Below, piece by piece: positions 1 to 7,526 of a stretch of DNA of 64,000 nt. Source of the DNA: UBA8199 sp964507045 (GTDB lineage Bacteria > Verrucomicrobiota > Verrucomicrobiia > Limisphaerales > UBA8199); NCBI GenBank assembly GCA_964507045.1, contig CAZDOO010000014.1, forward strand, positions 16,867 to 80,866, given 5' to 3'. The translations under genes were made by a program, and so were the position numbers. A model generated the notes under the pieces. That model did no database searches, was not told the DNA's origin, and was given only the letters and a program-made list of their open reading frames with translations. Each line of letters opens with the position of its first letter. The stretch's first letter is position 1.

Positions 1-111
1 CTTTTCGGGCTTATTGACAACGTAGTCGTCATGATCCCCGAACCGACCTCTGGTGTTCTTGTCCTTCTCGGCGGCCTCGGGCTCTTTGCCGCGTGGCGCC
101 GACGCAAGTAA
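1..111 (+). CDS. C-terminal end of a PEP-CTERM sorted exported protein (5' part outside window)
   Basis: The first 36 codons are open and end at TAA 109-111. They carry the full tripartite PEP-CTERM signal: a PEP motif (residues P-E-P-T-S), a hydrophobic stretch of about 16 residues rich in L, V and G, and a basic end W-R-R-R-K. In this family the tail targets an exported protein to an exosortase, which removes the tail while the protein is anchored in or released from the envelope. The mature domain lies outside the window, so its function cannot be stated. A strong terminator follows 28 bases after the stop, so the gene ends a transcription unit. Confidence 0.9.
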   Translation, partial: LFGLIDNVVVMIPEPTSGVLVLLGGLGLFAAWRRRK

Positions 112-138
112 GCCACGGCAGTAGTTCTTGAAGTATCT

Positions 139-169
139 AGCCACCCGTCCTCCGGGTGGCTCTTTTTTT
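139..169 (+). terminator. Rho-independent terminator after the PEP-CTERM gene
   Basis: A perfect 9-bp stem (139-147 with 153-161, AGCCACCCG/CGGGTGGCT) with a 5-base loop is followed by seven T residues at 163-169. It separates the PEP-CTERM gene from the membrane-protein genes that start at 201. A GTG at 156 is in frame with the next gene but lies inside this stem, which is one reason to prefer ATG 201 as that gene's start. Confidence 0.92.
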
Positions 170-200
170 GTGTGCCTGGCTGCCAGGCAGCGGCTACCCT

Positions 201-2270
201 ATGGCAATCACCGTGCGGCGTGATTGGATAATCCTTTTGGTCCTGGGCTCGTTGACACTGGCGTTGTTCTACCCGGTCGTCAACTTCGAGTTTCTCAACT
301 ACGACGATGATCGCTATGTCGCCAAGAACACCTTTGTCTCCCCGGGATTGACGTGGCGCGGCGTTTACCTGGCCGCTACCACTGTCGCCGCCAGCAACTG
401 GCATCCGTTGACCTGGCTGTCGCACATGCTCGACTGCCAGTTGTTCGGGCTGCGACCGGGCTGGCACCACCTCGTGAACCTTCTCCTCCACACCGCCAAT
501 ACGGGGTTGCTGTTCCTTTTGCTCCGGCGCATGACCGAGGCGGTCTGGCGGAGTGCGGTGGTGGCGGCGTTGTTCGCGTGGCACCCATTGCATGTGGAAT
601 CCGTCGCCTGGGTTGCCGAGCGGAAGGATGTTCTGAGCGCTTTGTTCTGGATGCTGACGTTGTGGGCGTATAGCCGCTATGCAGAATGCCGAACGGACGA
701 CACAACCGCCGGCAAAGCGCAGCACGCAACACGCAACACGCGGCAGGCCTCGCTCTTCTACACCCTCTCGCTCCTTTTCTTCACCCTGGGCCTGATGAGC
801 AAGCCGATGGTGGTAACGCTACCGTTTGTCCTGCTGCTGCTGGATTTCTGGCCTCTGGAAAGAATCCAGATGCCCGAAGCGGGGCTGCTGTCGTCGCGCC
901 TCCGCGATCTGGTGATCTCCGTGCTTCGCCTCACGAGAGAGAAGCTGCCCTTCTTTATCCTGAGCGCAGTAGGCTGCGTGATTACCGTCTGGGCTCAGGG
1001 CAAGGGAGAAGCCATCGCCTCCATCGAACGCATCCCGATTGCGGCGCGTTTCGCCAACGCGTTCGTTTCGTATGTCACCTACATGGTGAAGACTGTCTGG
1101 CCGTGCGACCTGGCTGTGTTCTACCCCTATCCGGGCAGCCTGCCGCTGTTCAAGGTCTTGTTCTGTGTTTGCGCGTTGGCGACTCTGACCTGCCTGGCGC
1201 TTTGGCAGGCGCGGTGCCGGCCTTACTTGCTGACCGGCTGGTTCTGGTTTCTCGGCACGCTGATCCCCGTGATCGGCTTGGTGCAGGTGGGCGACCAAGC
1301 GATGGCGGACCGCTACAGTTACCTGCCGCTCATCGGACTTTTCATTGCCGTCGTCTGGGGCGCGGGTGATCTACTCGGACCACGCCGCGGACGGCGCCTT
1401 GTTGCGGCCACAGCGGCGACCGCAGTTTTGGCGGGCAGTCTGGTGGCTACCTCGTTCCAATTGCGCTACTGGCGTGATGAACGAACGTTGTTTGAGCGGG
1501 CTCTGGCCGTCACGAGTGGAAACCACGTAGCCCACAACAACCTGGCGGTCACTCTGTTTCAAGAGGGTGACTATGCCGCCGCCCGGAATCACCTCGCAAA
1601 CGCGCTGATCGCTGTGCCGGACTACGCCCTGGCGCATTACAACCTCGCCAACACCTACGCGAAACTCGCCGAGGGGGCGGTGCTGGCTTCGCTGCCCTCG
1701 GCCTTGCAGACAGAAGTAGCCGCGCAGCCACATTGGCCCCCGGACCCGATGCGCCTGTCCGAATCACTCCAGCTCAAGCCGGATTCGCTCCGCGAGCATC
1801 GCGAGCTCCAGGAGCGGCTGATGCGTTCGGAGGATTTCCAGCGCGCCGTGGCGCATTTCACACTGGCGCTGAAGTTCAAACCGGACTTTGCCAACGCGCA
1901 TCTCAACTGGGCCTGCCTTCTGGAGTTGGTGGGCAAACCGGCGGAGGCCGAAGCGCATTACCGCGCGGCGCTGCAACTGGCCCCCGATTCCGCCCATGTT
2001 CGCAGCAACCTGGGGGTGCTCCTGGCAAAACAGGGCAAGCCCGCCGAAGCCGTTGGCCACTTTCAGAAGGTCGTCTCCCTCGAACCACAAAATGCCAATG
2101 CCCATTACAACCTGGGAAACGCACTCTTCGATCTGGGCCAATACGCCGCCGCCGCAGTTCATTACGCCGAGGTTCTCACCCTTAGTCCTGCGGATGAAGC
2201 CGCGCGTCGCAAGCTCGCCCTTTGCCGGGCGCGCCAGGCCGCCGCCGCGCCAACGGGAGGAGTGCCGTGA
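201..2270 (+). CDS. TMTC-like polytopic membrane protein with C-terminal TPRs, copy 1
   Basis: A 689-aa protein. The N-terminal 430 residues hold about ten hydrophobic segments, and a loop after the first has N-Y-D-D-D-R-Y. Acidic pairs in this position are the catalytic site of GT-C protein O-mannosyltransferases. Further signatures are N-W-H-P-L-T-W-L-S-H-M and H-P-L-H-V-E-S-V-A-W. The last 230 residues are tetratricopeptide repeats. The arrangement resembles eukaryotic TMTC O-mannosyltransferases and a large set of uncharacterised bacterial homologues; glycosyl transfer to exported proteins is inferred, not shown. I chose ATG 201 because the in-frame GTG at 156 sits in the terminator stem. 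Residues about 165-185 contain a repeat-derived insertion. It is the first of three tandem paralogues. Confidence 0.82.
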   Translation: MAITVRRDWIILLVLGSLTLALFYPVVNFEFLNYDDDRYVAKNTFVSPGLTWRGVYLAATTVAASNWHPLTWLSHMLDCQLFGLRPGWHHLVNLLLHTANTGLLFLLLRRMTEAVWRSAVVAALFAWHPLHVESVAWVAERKDVLSALFWMLTLWAYSRYAECRTDDTTAGKAQHATRNTRQASLFYTLSLLFFTLGLMSKPMVVTLPFVLLLLDFWPLERIQMPEAGLLSSRLRDLVISVLRLTREKLPFFILSAVGCVITVWAQGKGEAIASIERIPIAARFANAFVSYVTYMVKTVWPCDLAVFYPYPGSLPLFKVLFCVCALATLTCLALWQARCRPYLLTGWFWFLGTLIPVIGLVQVGDQAMADRYSYLPLIGLFIAVVWGAGDLLGPRRGRRLVAATAATAVLAGSLVATSFQLRYWRDERTLFERALAVTSGNHVAHNNLAVTLFQEGDYAAARNHLANALIAVPDYALAHYNLANTYAKLAEGAVLASLPSALQTEVAAQPHWPPDPMRLSESLQLKPDSLREHRELQERLMRSEDFQRAVAHFTLALKFKPDFANAHLNWACLLELVGKPAEAEAHYRAALQLAPDSAHVRSNLGVLLAKQGKPAEAVGHFQKVVSLEPQNANAHYNLGNALFDLGQYAAAAVHYAEVLTLSPADEAARRKLALCRARQAAAAPTGGVP
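716..748 (+). repeat. In-frame ACGCAACACGCAAC oligonucleotide repeat inside TMTC-like copy 1
   Basis: The stretch GCAGCACGCAACACGCAACACG is a tandem of a roughly 10-base unit. It is read in frame as Q-H-A-T-R-N-T-R and lies in a loop between two membrane segments, where the two paralogues downstream have nothing similar. It is one of several degenerate oligonucleotide repeat families in this window. Confidence 0.6.
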
Positions 2271-2323
2271 CGTGAATGCCTCCCGATTCTGCTCCGATTG
2301 CTGCATCCGGCAGCTCCTTGCTG

Positions 2324-4513
2324 ATGAGTTTCACACCTAACAAGCGAAGCACCCTGGTAGCCGCAGCCTTGGTCCTGATCACGCTGCTGCTTTACTGGCC
2401 GGTCCACCGCTTCGAGTTCGTCAACTACGACGACGACCGCTACATCACCAAGAACCCTTTCGTCACAGCGGGATTGACGTGGCGCGGCGTTGGCCTGGCC
2501 TTTACCGCTGTTGCCGCCAGCAACTGGCATCCGGTGACCTGGCTCTCGCACATGTTCGACTGCGAGCTCTATGGCTTGAGGCCGGCGGGCCATCACCTCA
2601 GCAACTGGCTGTTTCATGCGGCCAACGTGCTGCTGCTGTTTGCCGTTTTGAGGAAGATGAGCGGCCGCGTGTGGAGCAGCGCTCTGGTCGCCGCGTTGTT
2701 TGCGTGGCATCCGCTGCACGTCGAGTCGGTGGCGTGGGTTGCCGAACGCAAAGATTTGCTGAGCACCTTCTTTGGCCTCCTGGCCCTGCTGGCCTATGCT
2801 CAACATGTGGAGCAGGCCAGGAACCAGCGTCCCGGGGCCAGAGCGGCTTATGGATTGAGCCTGACGGCATTCGCCTTGAGCCTGATGAGCAAGCCGATGC
2901 TGGTGACCTTGCCTTTCCTGTTGCTGTTGCTGGATTACTGGCCACTGAATCGCATCGCGGCATTTAACTCGAACTCAGCAGACTGCCCGAAGTGTGACTG
3001 GCGGCGCTGGGGACGGCAGGTGGGGCGGCTGGCTACGGAGAAATGGCCCTTCTTCGTCCTTTCGGCCATCTCGTCCATCATCACCTACTCGGCCCAGAGC
3101 CGAAGCGGGGCGGTTGTCTCCGAAGAGACCATTCCCCTCTTTGCGCGGCTGACCAATGCCGCGGTCGCGGTCGCGAGGTATCTTGGGAAAACGCTCTGGC
3201 CGGAAAAGCTGGCCGTATTCTATCCGCACCCGGTTGTCTGGCCGTGGCCCCAGGTCGCCGGCGCCGCCTTGTTGGCGGCGGCAATCGCGGTGCTGGTCGT
3301 TCGCGCACAACCACGCCGGCCTTATCTTCTGACCGGCTGGTTCTGGTTCCTGGGCACATTGGTCCCCGTGATCGGGATCGTGCAGGTGGGGGAGCAGTCC
3401 ATGGCGGACCGTTACACCTACTGGCCCTTGATTGGGGTGTTCCTCGGGTTGGTCTGGTGGCTCGGGGAGGCGTTACAGCACCGTCGCCATGCTCAACCGG
3501 TCATGATCTGCCTCACCGCGGCGGTCCTGGCCGCCTGCCTGATCACCACCGCAGGCCAATTGCGACACTGGCAGAACAGCATCGCCCTTTTTGAACACGC
3601 GCTGACCGTCACCCACCGGAGTTACCCGGCACACCTGAACCTCGCCTGCGCCCTCGCGGACGCCGGCCGCCCTGCGGAGGCGGAACGGCACTTCCGGGAA
3701 GCGCTCAAGCTTAATCCCACGCTGCCGCAACTGCTCTACAGCTATGGCAACAACTGCGCCAGGTTGGGCAAACCCCGGCAGGCCGCCGCTTACTATCGGG
3801 CCGCGCTGCGCCAATTCCCGAATAACCCGCACGCCCATTTCAACCTGGCCTGCACCCTGGCCGGACTGGGAGAACCCGCGGCTGCTCTCCCCCACTACGC
3901 GGCGGCGGTTCAACTTAATCCGCAGGACGGCGACTACCATTACAACTACAGCGTGGCGCTCGGCCAACAGGGCCGGATGGACGAGGCTTTCGCGCATGCT
4001 GTGGCGGCCGTGCAGCGCAAGCCCAATGCCGCCGAAGCGCATGGTCAACTGGGTTGGCTGCTCTTGCGGCAGGGCAAACTGGACGAGGCGATCAGTTCTT
4101 ATCAAACCGCGCTCAGCCTCCAGCCCGCGTATCTCGACGCCTTGATCAACCTGGGCAGCGCTCTGGAGCAACGGGGAGAGCCGCGCCAGGCCGCGGAGCA
4201 ATACGCTGAAGCGCTCCGAATCAGCCCTGACTGTGCCCACGCCCACAGCAACCTGGGTGTGCTCCTGGCAAAACAAGGCAAGCCCGCCGAAGCCTTGGGG
4301 CATTTTGAAAAGGTTGTCGCCCTCGAACCGCAGAATGCCAACGCGCATTACAACCTCGGGAACGCACTCTTCGATCTGGGCCAAGACGCGGCCGCCGCAG
4401 TTCATTACGCCGAGGTGCTCACCCTTAATCCCGCGGATGAAGCCGCGCGTCGGAAGCTCGCCCTCTGCCGGGCGCGCCAGGCCGGCGCCGCCCCAACGGG
4501 AGGAGTGCCGTGA
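2324..4513 (+). CDS. TMTC-like polytopic membrane protein with C-terminal TPRs, copy 2
   Basis: A 729-aa paralogue of the gene at 201-2270, with the same order: a membrane domain of about 430 residues (N-Y-D-D-D-R-Y loop, H-P-L-H-V-E-S-V-A-W) and then about eight TPRs. The start at 2324 is preferred over ATG 2276 because the protein then begins M-S-F-T-P-N-K-R-S, matching M-N-F-T-T-D-K-R-S of copy 3. The 5' end is almost identical to that of copy 3, while the 3' end (from about 4244 through the stop and ten bases beyond) is almost identical to that of copy 1. This mosaic suggests tandem duplication with gene conversion. The spacing of 53 bases to copy 1 suggests co-transcription. Glycosyltransferase activity is inferred from the fold only. 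Confidence 0.82.
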   Translation: MSFTPNKRSTLVAAALVLITLLLYWPVHRFEFVNYDDDRYITKNPFVTAGLTWRGVGLAFTAVAASNWHPVTWLSHMFDCELYGLRPAGHHLSNWLFHAANVLLLFAVLRKMSGRVWSSALVAALFAWHPLHVESVAWVAERKDLLSTFFGLLALLAYAQHVEQARNQRPGARAAYGLSLTAFALSLMSKPMLVTLPFLLLLLDYWPLNRIAAFNSNSADCPKCDWRRWGRQVGRLATEKWPFFVLSAISSIITYSAQSRSGAVVSEETIPLFARLTNAAVAVARYLGKTLWPEKLAVFYPHPVVWPWPQVAGAALLAAAIAVLVVRAQPRRPYLLTGWFWFLGTLVPVIGIVQVGEQSMADRYTYWPLIGVFLGLVWWLGEALQHRRHAQPVMICLTAAVLAACLITTAGQLRHWQNSIALFEHALTVTHRSYPAHLNLACALADAGRPAEAERHFREALKLNPTLPQLLYSYGNNCARLGKPRQAAAYYRAALRQFPNNPHAHFNLACTLAGLGEPAAALPHYAAAVQLNPQDGDYHYNYSVALGQQGRMDEAFAHAVAAVQRKPNAAEAHGQLGWLLLRQGKLDEAISSYQTALSLQPAYLDALINLGSALEQRGEPRQAAEQYAEALRISPDCAHAHSNLGVLLAKQGKPAEALGHFEKVVALEPQNANAHYNLGNALFDLGQDAAAAVHYAEVLTLNPADEAARRKLALCRARQAGAAPTGGVP

Positions 4514-4570
4514 CGTGAATCTGGCCCGCGCAGGCGGTGGTTGCTGCCTGCATCGCGGGTTTGATTGCTG

Positions 4571-6625
4571 ATGAATTTCACAACTGACAAGCGAAGTATC
4601 CTGGTAGCTGCAGCCTTGGTCCTGATCACGCTGCTGCTCTACTGGCCGGTCCACCGCTACGAGTTCCTCAATTTCGACGATACGGACTACGTTACCAAGA
4701 ACCCGATTGTTCAGGCGGGATTGACCGTGAAAGGGGTGTTCTGGGCATTTCAGACCACCTACGCGAGCAACTGGCATCCCTTGACCTGGCTTTCCCACAT
4801 GCTGGATTGCGAGTTATACGGCCTGACCCCCGGGGGACATCACCTGACCAACGTATTTCTGCACCTGGCGAACACGCTGCTGTTATTTGCGCTCTTGCGC
4901 CGAATGACCGGCGCGCTTTGGCCCAGCGCCCTGGTGGCGGCGCTGTTTGCCTGGCACCCGCTTCATGTGGAGTCGGTGGCCTGGGTGTCGGAAAGGAAGG
5001 ATGTCCTGAGCACGTTCTTCGGCCTCCTCGCCTTGCTAACCTATGGATTCTATGCCGAACGCCCGGGCTGGAAGCGCTACACGCTCACCCTCCTCGCTTT
5101 CATTCTGAGTCTGCTGGCCAAACCGATGCTGGTCACCCTGCCTTTCTTGCTGTTGCTGCTCGATTTCTGGCCGCTTGAGAGGAGTGCGGAATGCGGCGTG
5201 CGGAGTGCGGAATCCGGGGGCAGCGGCCGGCTTCGACTGTGGCAAAAGCTCGTCTTGGAAAAGGCGCCGTTCTTCGGGCTGTCTCTGATTTCGTGCGTCG
5301 TGGCTTTCCTGGCACAGAAGAGCGGCGGCAGTCTGGCCTCGATGACCCGTCTCCCCCTTGGGGAACGCGCGGCAAACGCGGCAGTTGCCTACGCCAGCTA
5401 TTTGTGGCAGACGATCTGGCCGCTTGAGCTGGCCGTCTTCTACCCGCACCCGTTGCACTCGTCGGGGGCAAAGGTGATGGCGGCTCTCATGGTGCTGCTT
5501 GCCGTGTCAGTGGTGGTTTTTCTCTCCAGGCGCGCGTACCTGGTTATGGGCTGGTTGTGGTACCTGGGCACGCTGGTGCCGGTGATCGGGCTGGTGCAGG
5601 TTGGAGATCATGCGCGGGCGGATCGCTACACCTACCTGCCTTTGGTTGGCATCTTCATCGGCGTCGTATGGGCGGCAACAGAGCTCGCCGCCGCCCGCCC
5701 CTCGTGGCGGAGACCGCTCCAGGCATCGGCCGTGTGCGTCAGCGCCCTGCTCGCGCTTGGCACCCGCTTCCAACTGTCGCACTGGAAAGCCAGTGAAAGC
5801 CTCTTCCAGCGCGCTTTGGTGGTCACTGATAACAACTACATCGCGCATAACAACCTGGGGAACGTGCTCGATCTGTCCGGGCGGCATGAAGCCGCCAGGC
5901 GCCATTACGAGGAAACCCTGCGCATCCGGCCTGATTTCGCCGGGACCCATTACAACCTGGCCAATGTCTTCGCGCGCGAAGGCAACATTGACGGCGCACT
6001 GAGGCACTACCGCACGGCCATTGAACTTCAGCCCGACTACGCGGACGCCCACTACAACCTCGGTGTGTTGCTGGCCAACCGGGGGCAGGCGGACGAGGCC
6101 ATCGAGCATCACCGGACCGCACTCCGGTCGCGTCCCGCCTTTGCGGAAGCGCACAACAGCCTCGGCAATCTGCTTTTCCGGCAAGGCAAACTCGACGAAG
6201 CCATCGCCTCTTATCGCGGCGCGTTGCAGGCTCGGCCCAGTTACCTGGATGCGCTGCTGAACCTTGCCCTCGCTCTTAAACAGGCGGGCAAAAAGACCGA
6301 AGCCCTGCACCAGTATGCAGAGGCGGCGCGGCTGCATCCGGAGTCTCCGCGGGCGCATAGCGACCTGGCGGTCGCATTGGCACAGCAGGGCCAATTCCCG
6401 GCGGCTGAGCGCCATTTTGCCGAGGTCGTGCGCCTTGAACCGCAGAATGCCGACGCCCATTACAACCTGGGCAACGCTCTTTTCGAACTGGGCAACTACG
6501 CCGCCGCCGAACTGCAGTACCTCCAAGTGCTCCGCTTGAAACCCGACGACACCGCTGCGCAACGCAAGCTGGCTCTCTGCCGGACGCGCCAAAGCAAGAC
6601 GACTCCCGCGGGCCGCGCCCCGTGA
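4571..6625 (+). CDS. TMTC-like polytopic membrane protein with C-terminal TPRs, copy 3
   Basis: A 684-aa protein, third of the tandem set. The loop motif is N-F-D-D-T-D-Y rather than N-Y-D-D-D-R-Y, so the acidic pair is kept but the context has changed; substrate specificity may differ between copies. The H-P-L-H-V-E-S-V-A-W motif and the W-L-W-Y-L-G-T-L-V-P-V-I-G segment are retained. TPRs run from about residue 400 to the end. ATG 4571 is chosen by alignment with copy 2; no clear Shine-Dalgarno sequence is visible. A repeat insertion (5180-5218) codes for S-A-E-C-G-V-R-S-A-E in a membrane-domain loop. The gene ends with the head of a GC-rich stretch and no obvious terminator. Confidence 0.82.
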   Translation: MNFTTDKRSILVAAALVLITLLLYWPVHRYEFLNFDDTDYVTKNPIVQAGLTVKGVFWAFQTTYASNWHPLTWLSHMLDCELYGLTPGGHHLTNVFLHLANTLLLFALLRRMTGALWPSALVAALFAWHPLHVESVAWVSERKDVLSTFFGLLALLTYGFYAERPGWKRYTLTLLAFILSLLAKPMLVTLPFLLLLLDFWPLERSAECGVRSAESGGSGRLRLWQKLVLEKAPFFGLSLISCVVAFLAQKSGGSLASMTRLPLGERAANAAVAYASYLWQTIWPLELAVFYPHPLHSSGAKVMAALMVLLAVSVVVFLSRRAYLVMGWLWYLGTLVPVIGLVQVGDHARADRYTYLPLVGIFIGVVWAATELAAARPSWRRPLQASAVCVSALLALGTRFQLSHWKASESLFQRALVVTDNNYIAHNNLGNVLDLSGRHEAARRHYEETLRIRPDFAGTHYNLANVFAREGNIDGALRHYRTAIELQPDYADAHYNLGVLLANRGQADEAIEHHRTALRSRPAFAEAHNSLGNLLFRQGKLDEAIASYRGALQARPSYLDALLNLALALKQAGKKTEALHQYAEAARLHPESPRAHSDLAVALAQQGQFPAAERHFAEVVRLEPQNADAHYNLGNALFELGNYAAAELQYLQVLRLKPDDTAAQRKLALCRTRQSKTTPAGRAP
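5180..5218 (+). repeat. In-frame GGAGTGCGGAATGCGG repeat inside TMTC-like copy 3
   Basis: GGAGTGCGGAATGCGGCGTGCGGAGTGCGGAATCCGG is built of alternating GAGTGCG and GAATGCG units. It is translated in frame as S-A-E-C-G-V-R-S-A-E and sits in a loop where copies 1 and 2 have unrelated sequence. I read it as a repeat-family insertion tolerated in a loop. Confidence 0.6.
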
Positions 6626-6655
6626 CCGGGCCCGGCCCAAGCTTGCGCCCCCTTG

Positions 6656-6806
6656 TCAGGTTTGCGCGGCGCTCCGGGCGGCGGCCAGCTCGCGCGCCTT
6701 GCGCAGGTCGAGCTTGCCGGTGCCGAGATACGGCAAGGCGTCAATCTGGAAGAACTGGTCCGCGCGCGGCTTCCAGAGGTTCGCCCAGTCGCATTGGACC
6801 AGCTTC
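6656..6806 (-). pseudogene. Fragment duplicating the 3' end of the Aas-like acyl-ACP synthetase gene
   Basis: Read on the minus strand this stretch codes for about 50 residues matching the C-terminus of the large fusion protein at 7527-10964 (N-L-W-K-P-R-A-D-Q-F-F, then A-L-P-Y-L-G-T-G-K-L-D-L-R-K-A-R-E-L) and ends at its own stop at 6656. Bases 6671-6793 match 7542-7664 with about 11 mismatches by eye, at a constant offset of 871. Upstream of about 6806 the similarity and the reading frame both end (an in-frame stop follows), so this is a truncated copy rather than a gene. Together with the intact 3' end it forms direct repeats that bracket the small nucleotidyltransferase gene. Confidence 0.75.
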
Positions 6807-6889
6807 GTCAGGCGCAAGCGCCCGCATTAGCGCCAAGTGGCGGACGAGTTGCAGCTTGCCCATAGCATCCCCTCGCCTAAAATTCAGGT

Positions 6890-7417
6890 ATGACCCTAAG
6901 GCAATTCTACGATTGGCAGACAGCGGGCGGCGGAGGCGACGTTGCACTGCTCGTCGGAACGCTGGAACGCCGTGAAATCCCGTGGTGCATGATCGGCGGC
7001 TTGGCGGTCAACCATTGGGCCAAGGAACCGATGGCGACGGCGGACGTGGACGTGGTCATCGCCGCCGAGCGCATTCCTGAAGCGGTGAAGGCGCTGCGCG
7101 CGGCGGGCTTTGTCGCCAGAAAATTTCAATGGTCGGTCAACCTCAAAGGCCGGTCGGCAGTATCCGTGCAAATCAGCACGGAAGAAGCCTACCGCGAATT
7201 CCCCGCGCGCTCCGTGCCGGCGGACATCCACGGCATTCTTATGCGCGTGGCGAGTTTGCCCGACACGTTGCGGGGAAAAATTCTCGCCTGGCAGGACCCG
7301 GAACGCCGCGCCAGCAAACGCCAGAAAGACTTGCTGGACATCATGCGGCTAGTTGAAGCACATCCGAAACTCCGAAGGCTTCTGCCTACCGACCTGGCGA
7401 AGAGAATCAGAGAGTGA
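6890..7417 (+). CDS. Nucleotidyltransferase-fold protein (AbiEii/MNT-like), possible toxin-antitoxin or phosphotransfer component
   Basis: A 175-aa protein. Residues 34-56 contain the polymerase-beta-type nucleotidyltransferase core: M-I-G-G-L-A-V (glycine pair 36-37) followed by D-V-D at 52-54, the metal-binding acidic pair. This pattern is found in AbiEii/AbiGii toxins, MNT antitoxins and related stand-alone enzymes. The downstream part is helical and ends with a basic segment. No partner toxin or antitoxin gene lies next to it, so its role is open. It is the only gene between two directly repeated copies of the aas-like 3' end, on the opposite strand to the fusion gene, which suggests it arrived as a small cassette. 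Confidence 0.72.
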   Translation: MTLRQFYDWQTAGGGGDVALLVGTLERREIPWCMIGGLAVNHWAKEPMATADVDVVIAAERIPEAVKALRAAGFVARKFQWSVNLKGRSAVSVQISTEEAYREFPARSVPADIHGILMRVASLPDTLRGKILAWQDPERRASKRQKDLLDIMRLVEAHPKLRRLLPTDLAKRIRE

Positions 7418-7526
7418 TTTCCGCGCCAGCGCCAGGCTGGGGACGGGGAAAGGCCTGCTGTTCCTTCGGCAGGGAACCTTCGTGCCGCGTCGGGACAAGA
7501 GCACGCTCCTGCAACCAGCTTCAACT

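Noticed and set aside
156..200. GTG start for the first TMTC-like gene
   Set aside because: It lies in the 3' half of the terminator stem of the gene before; ATG 201 gives a normal membrane-protein start.
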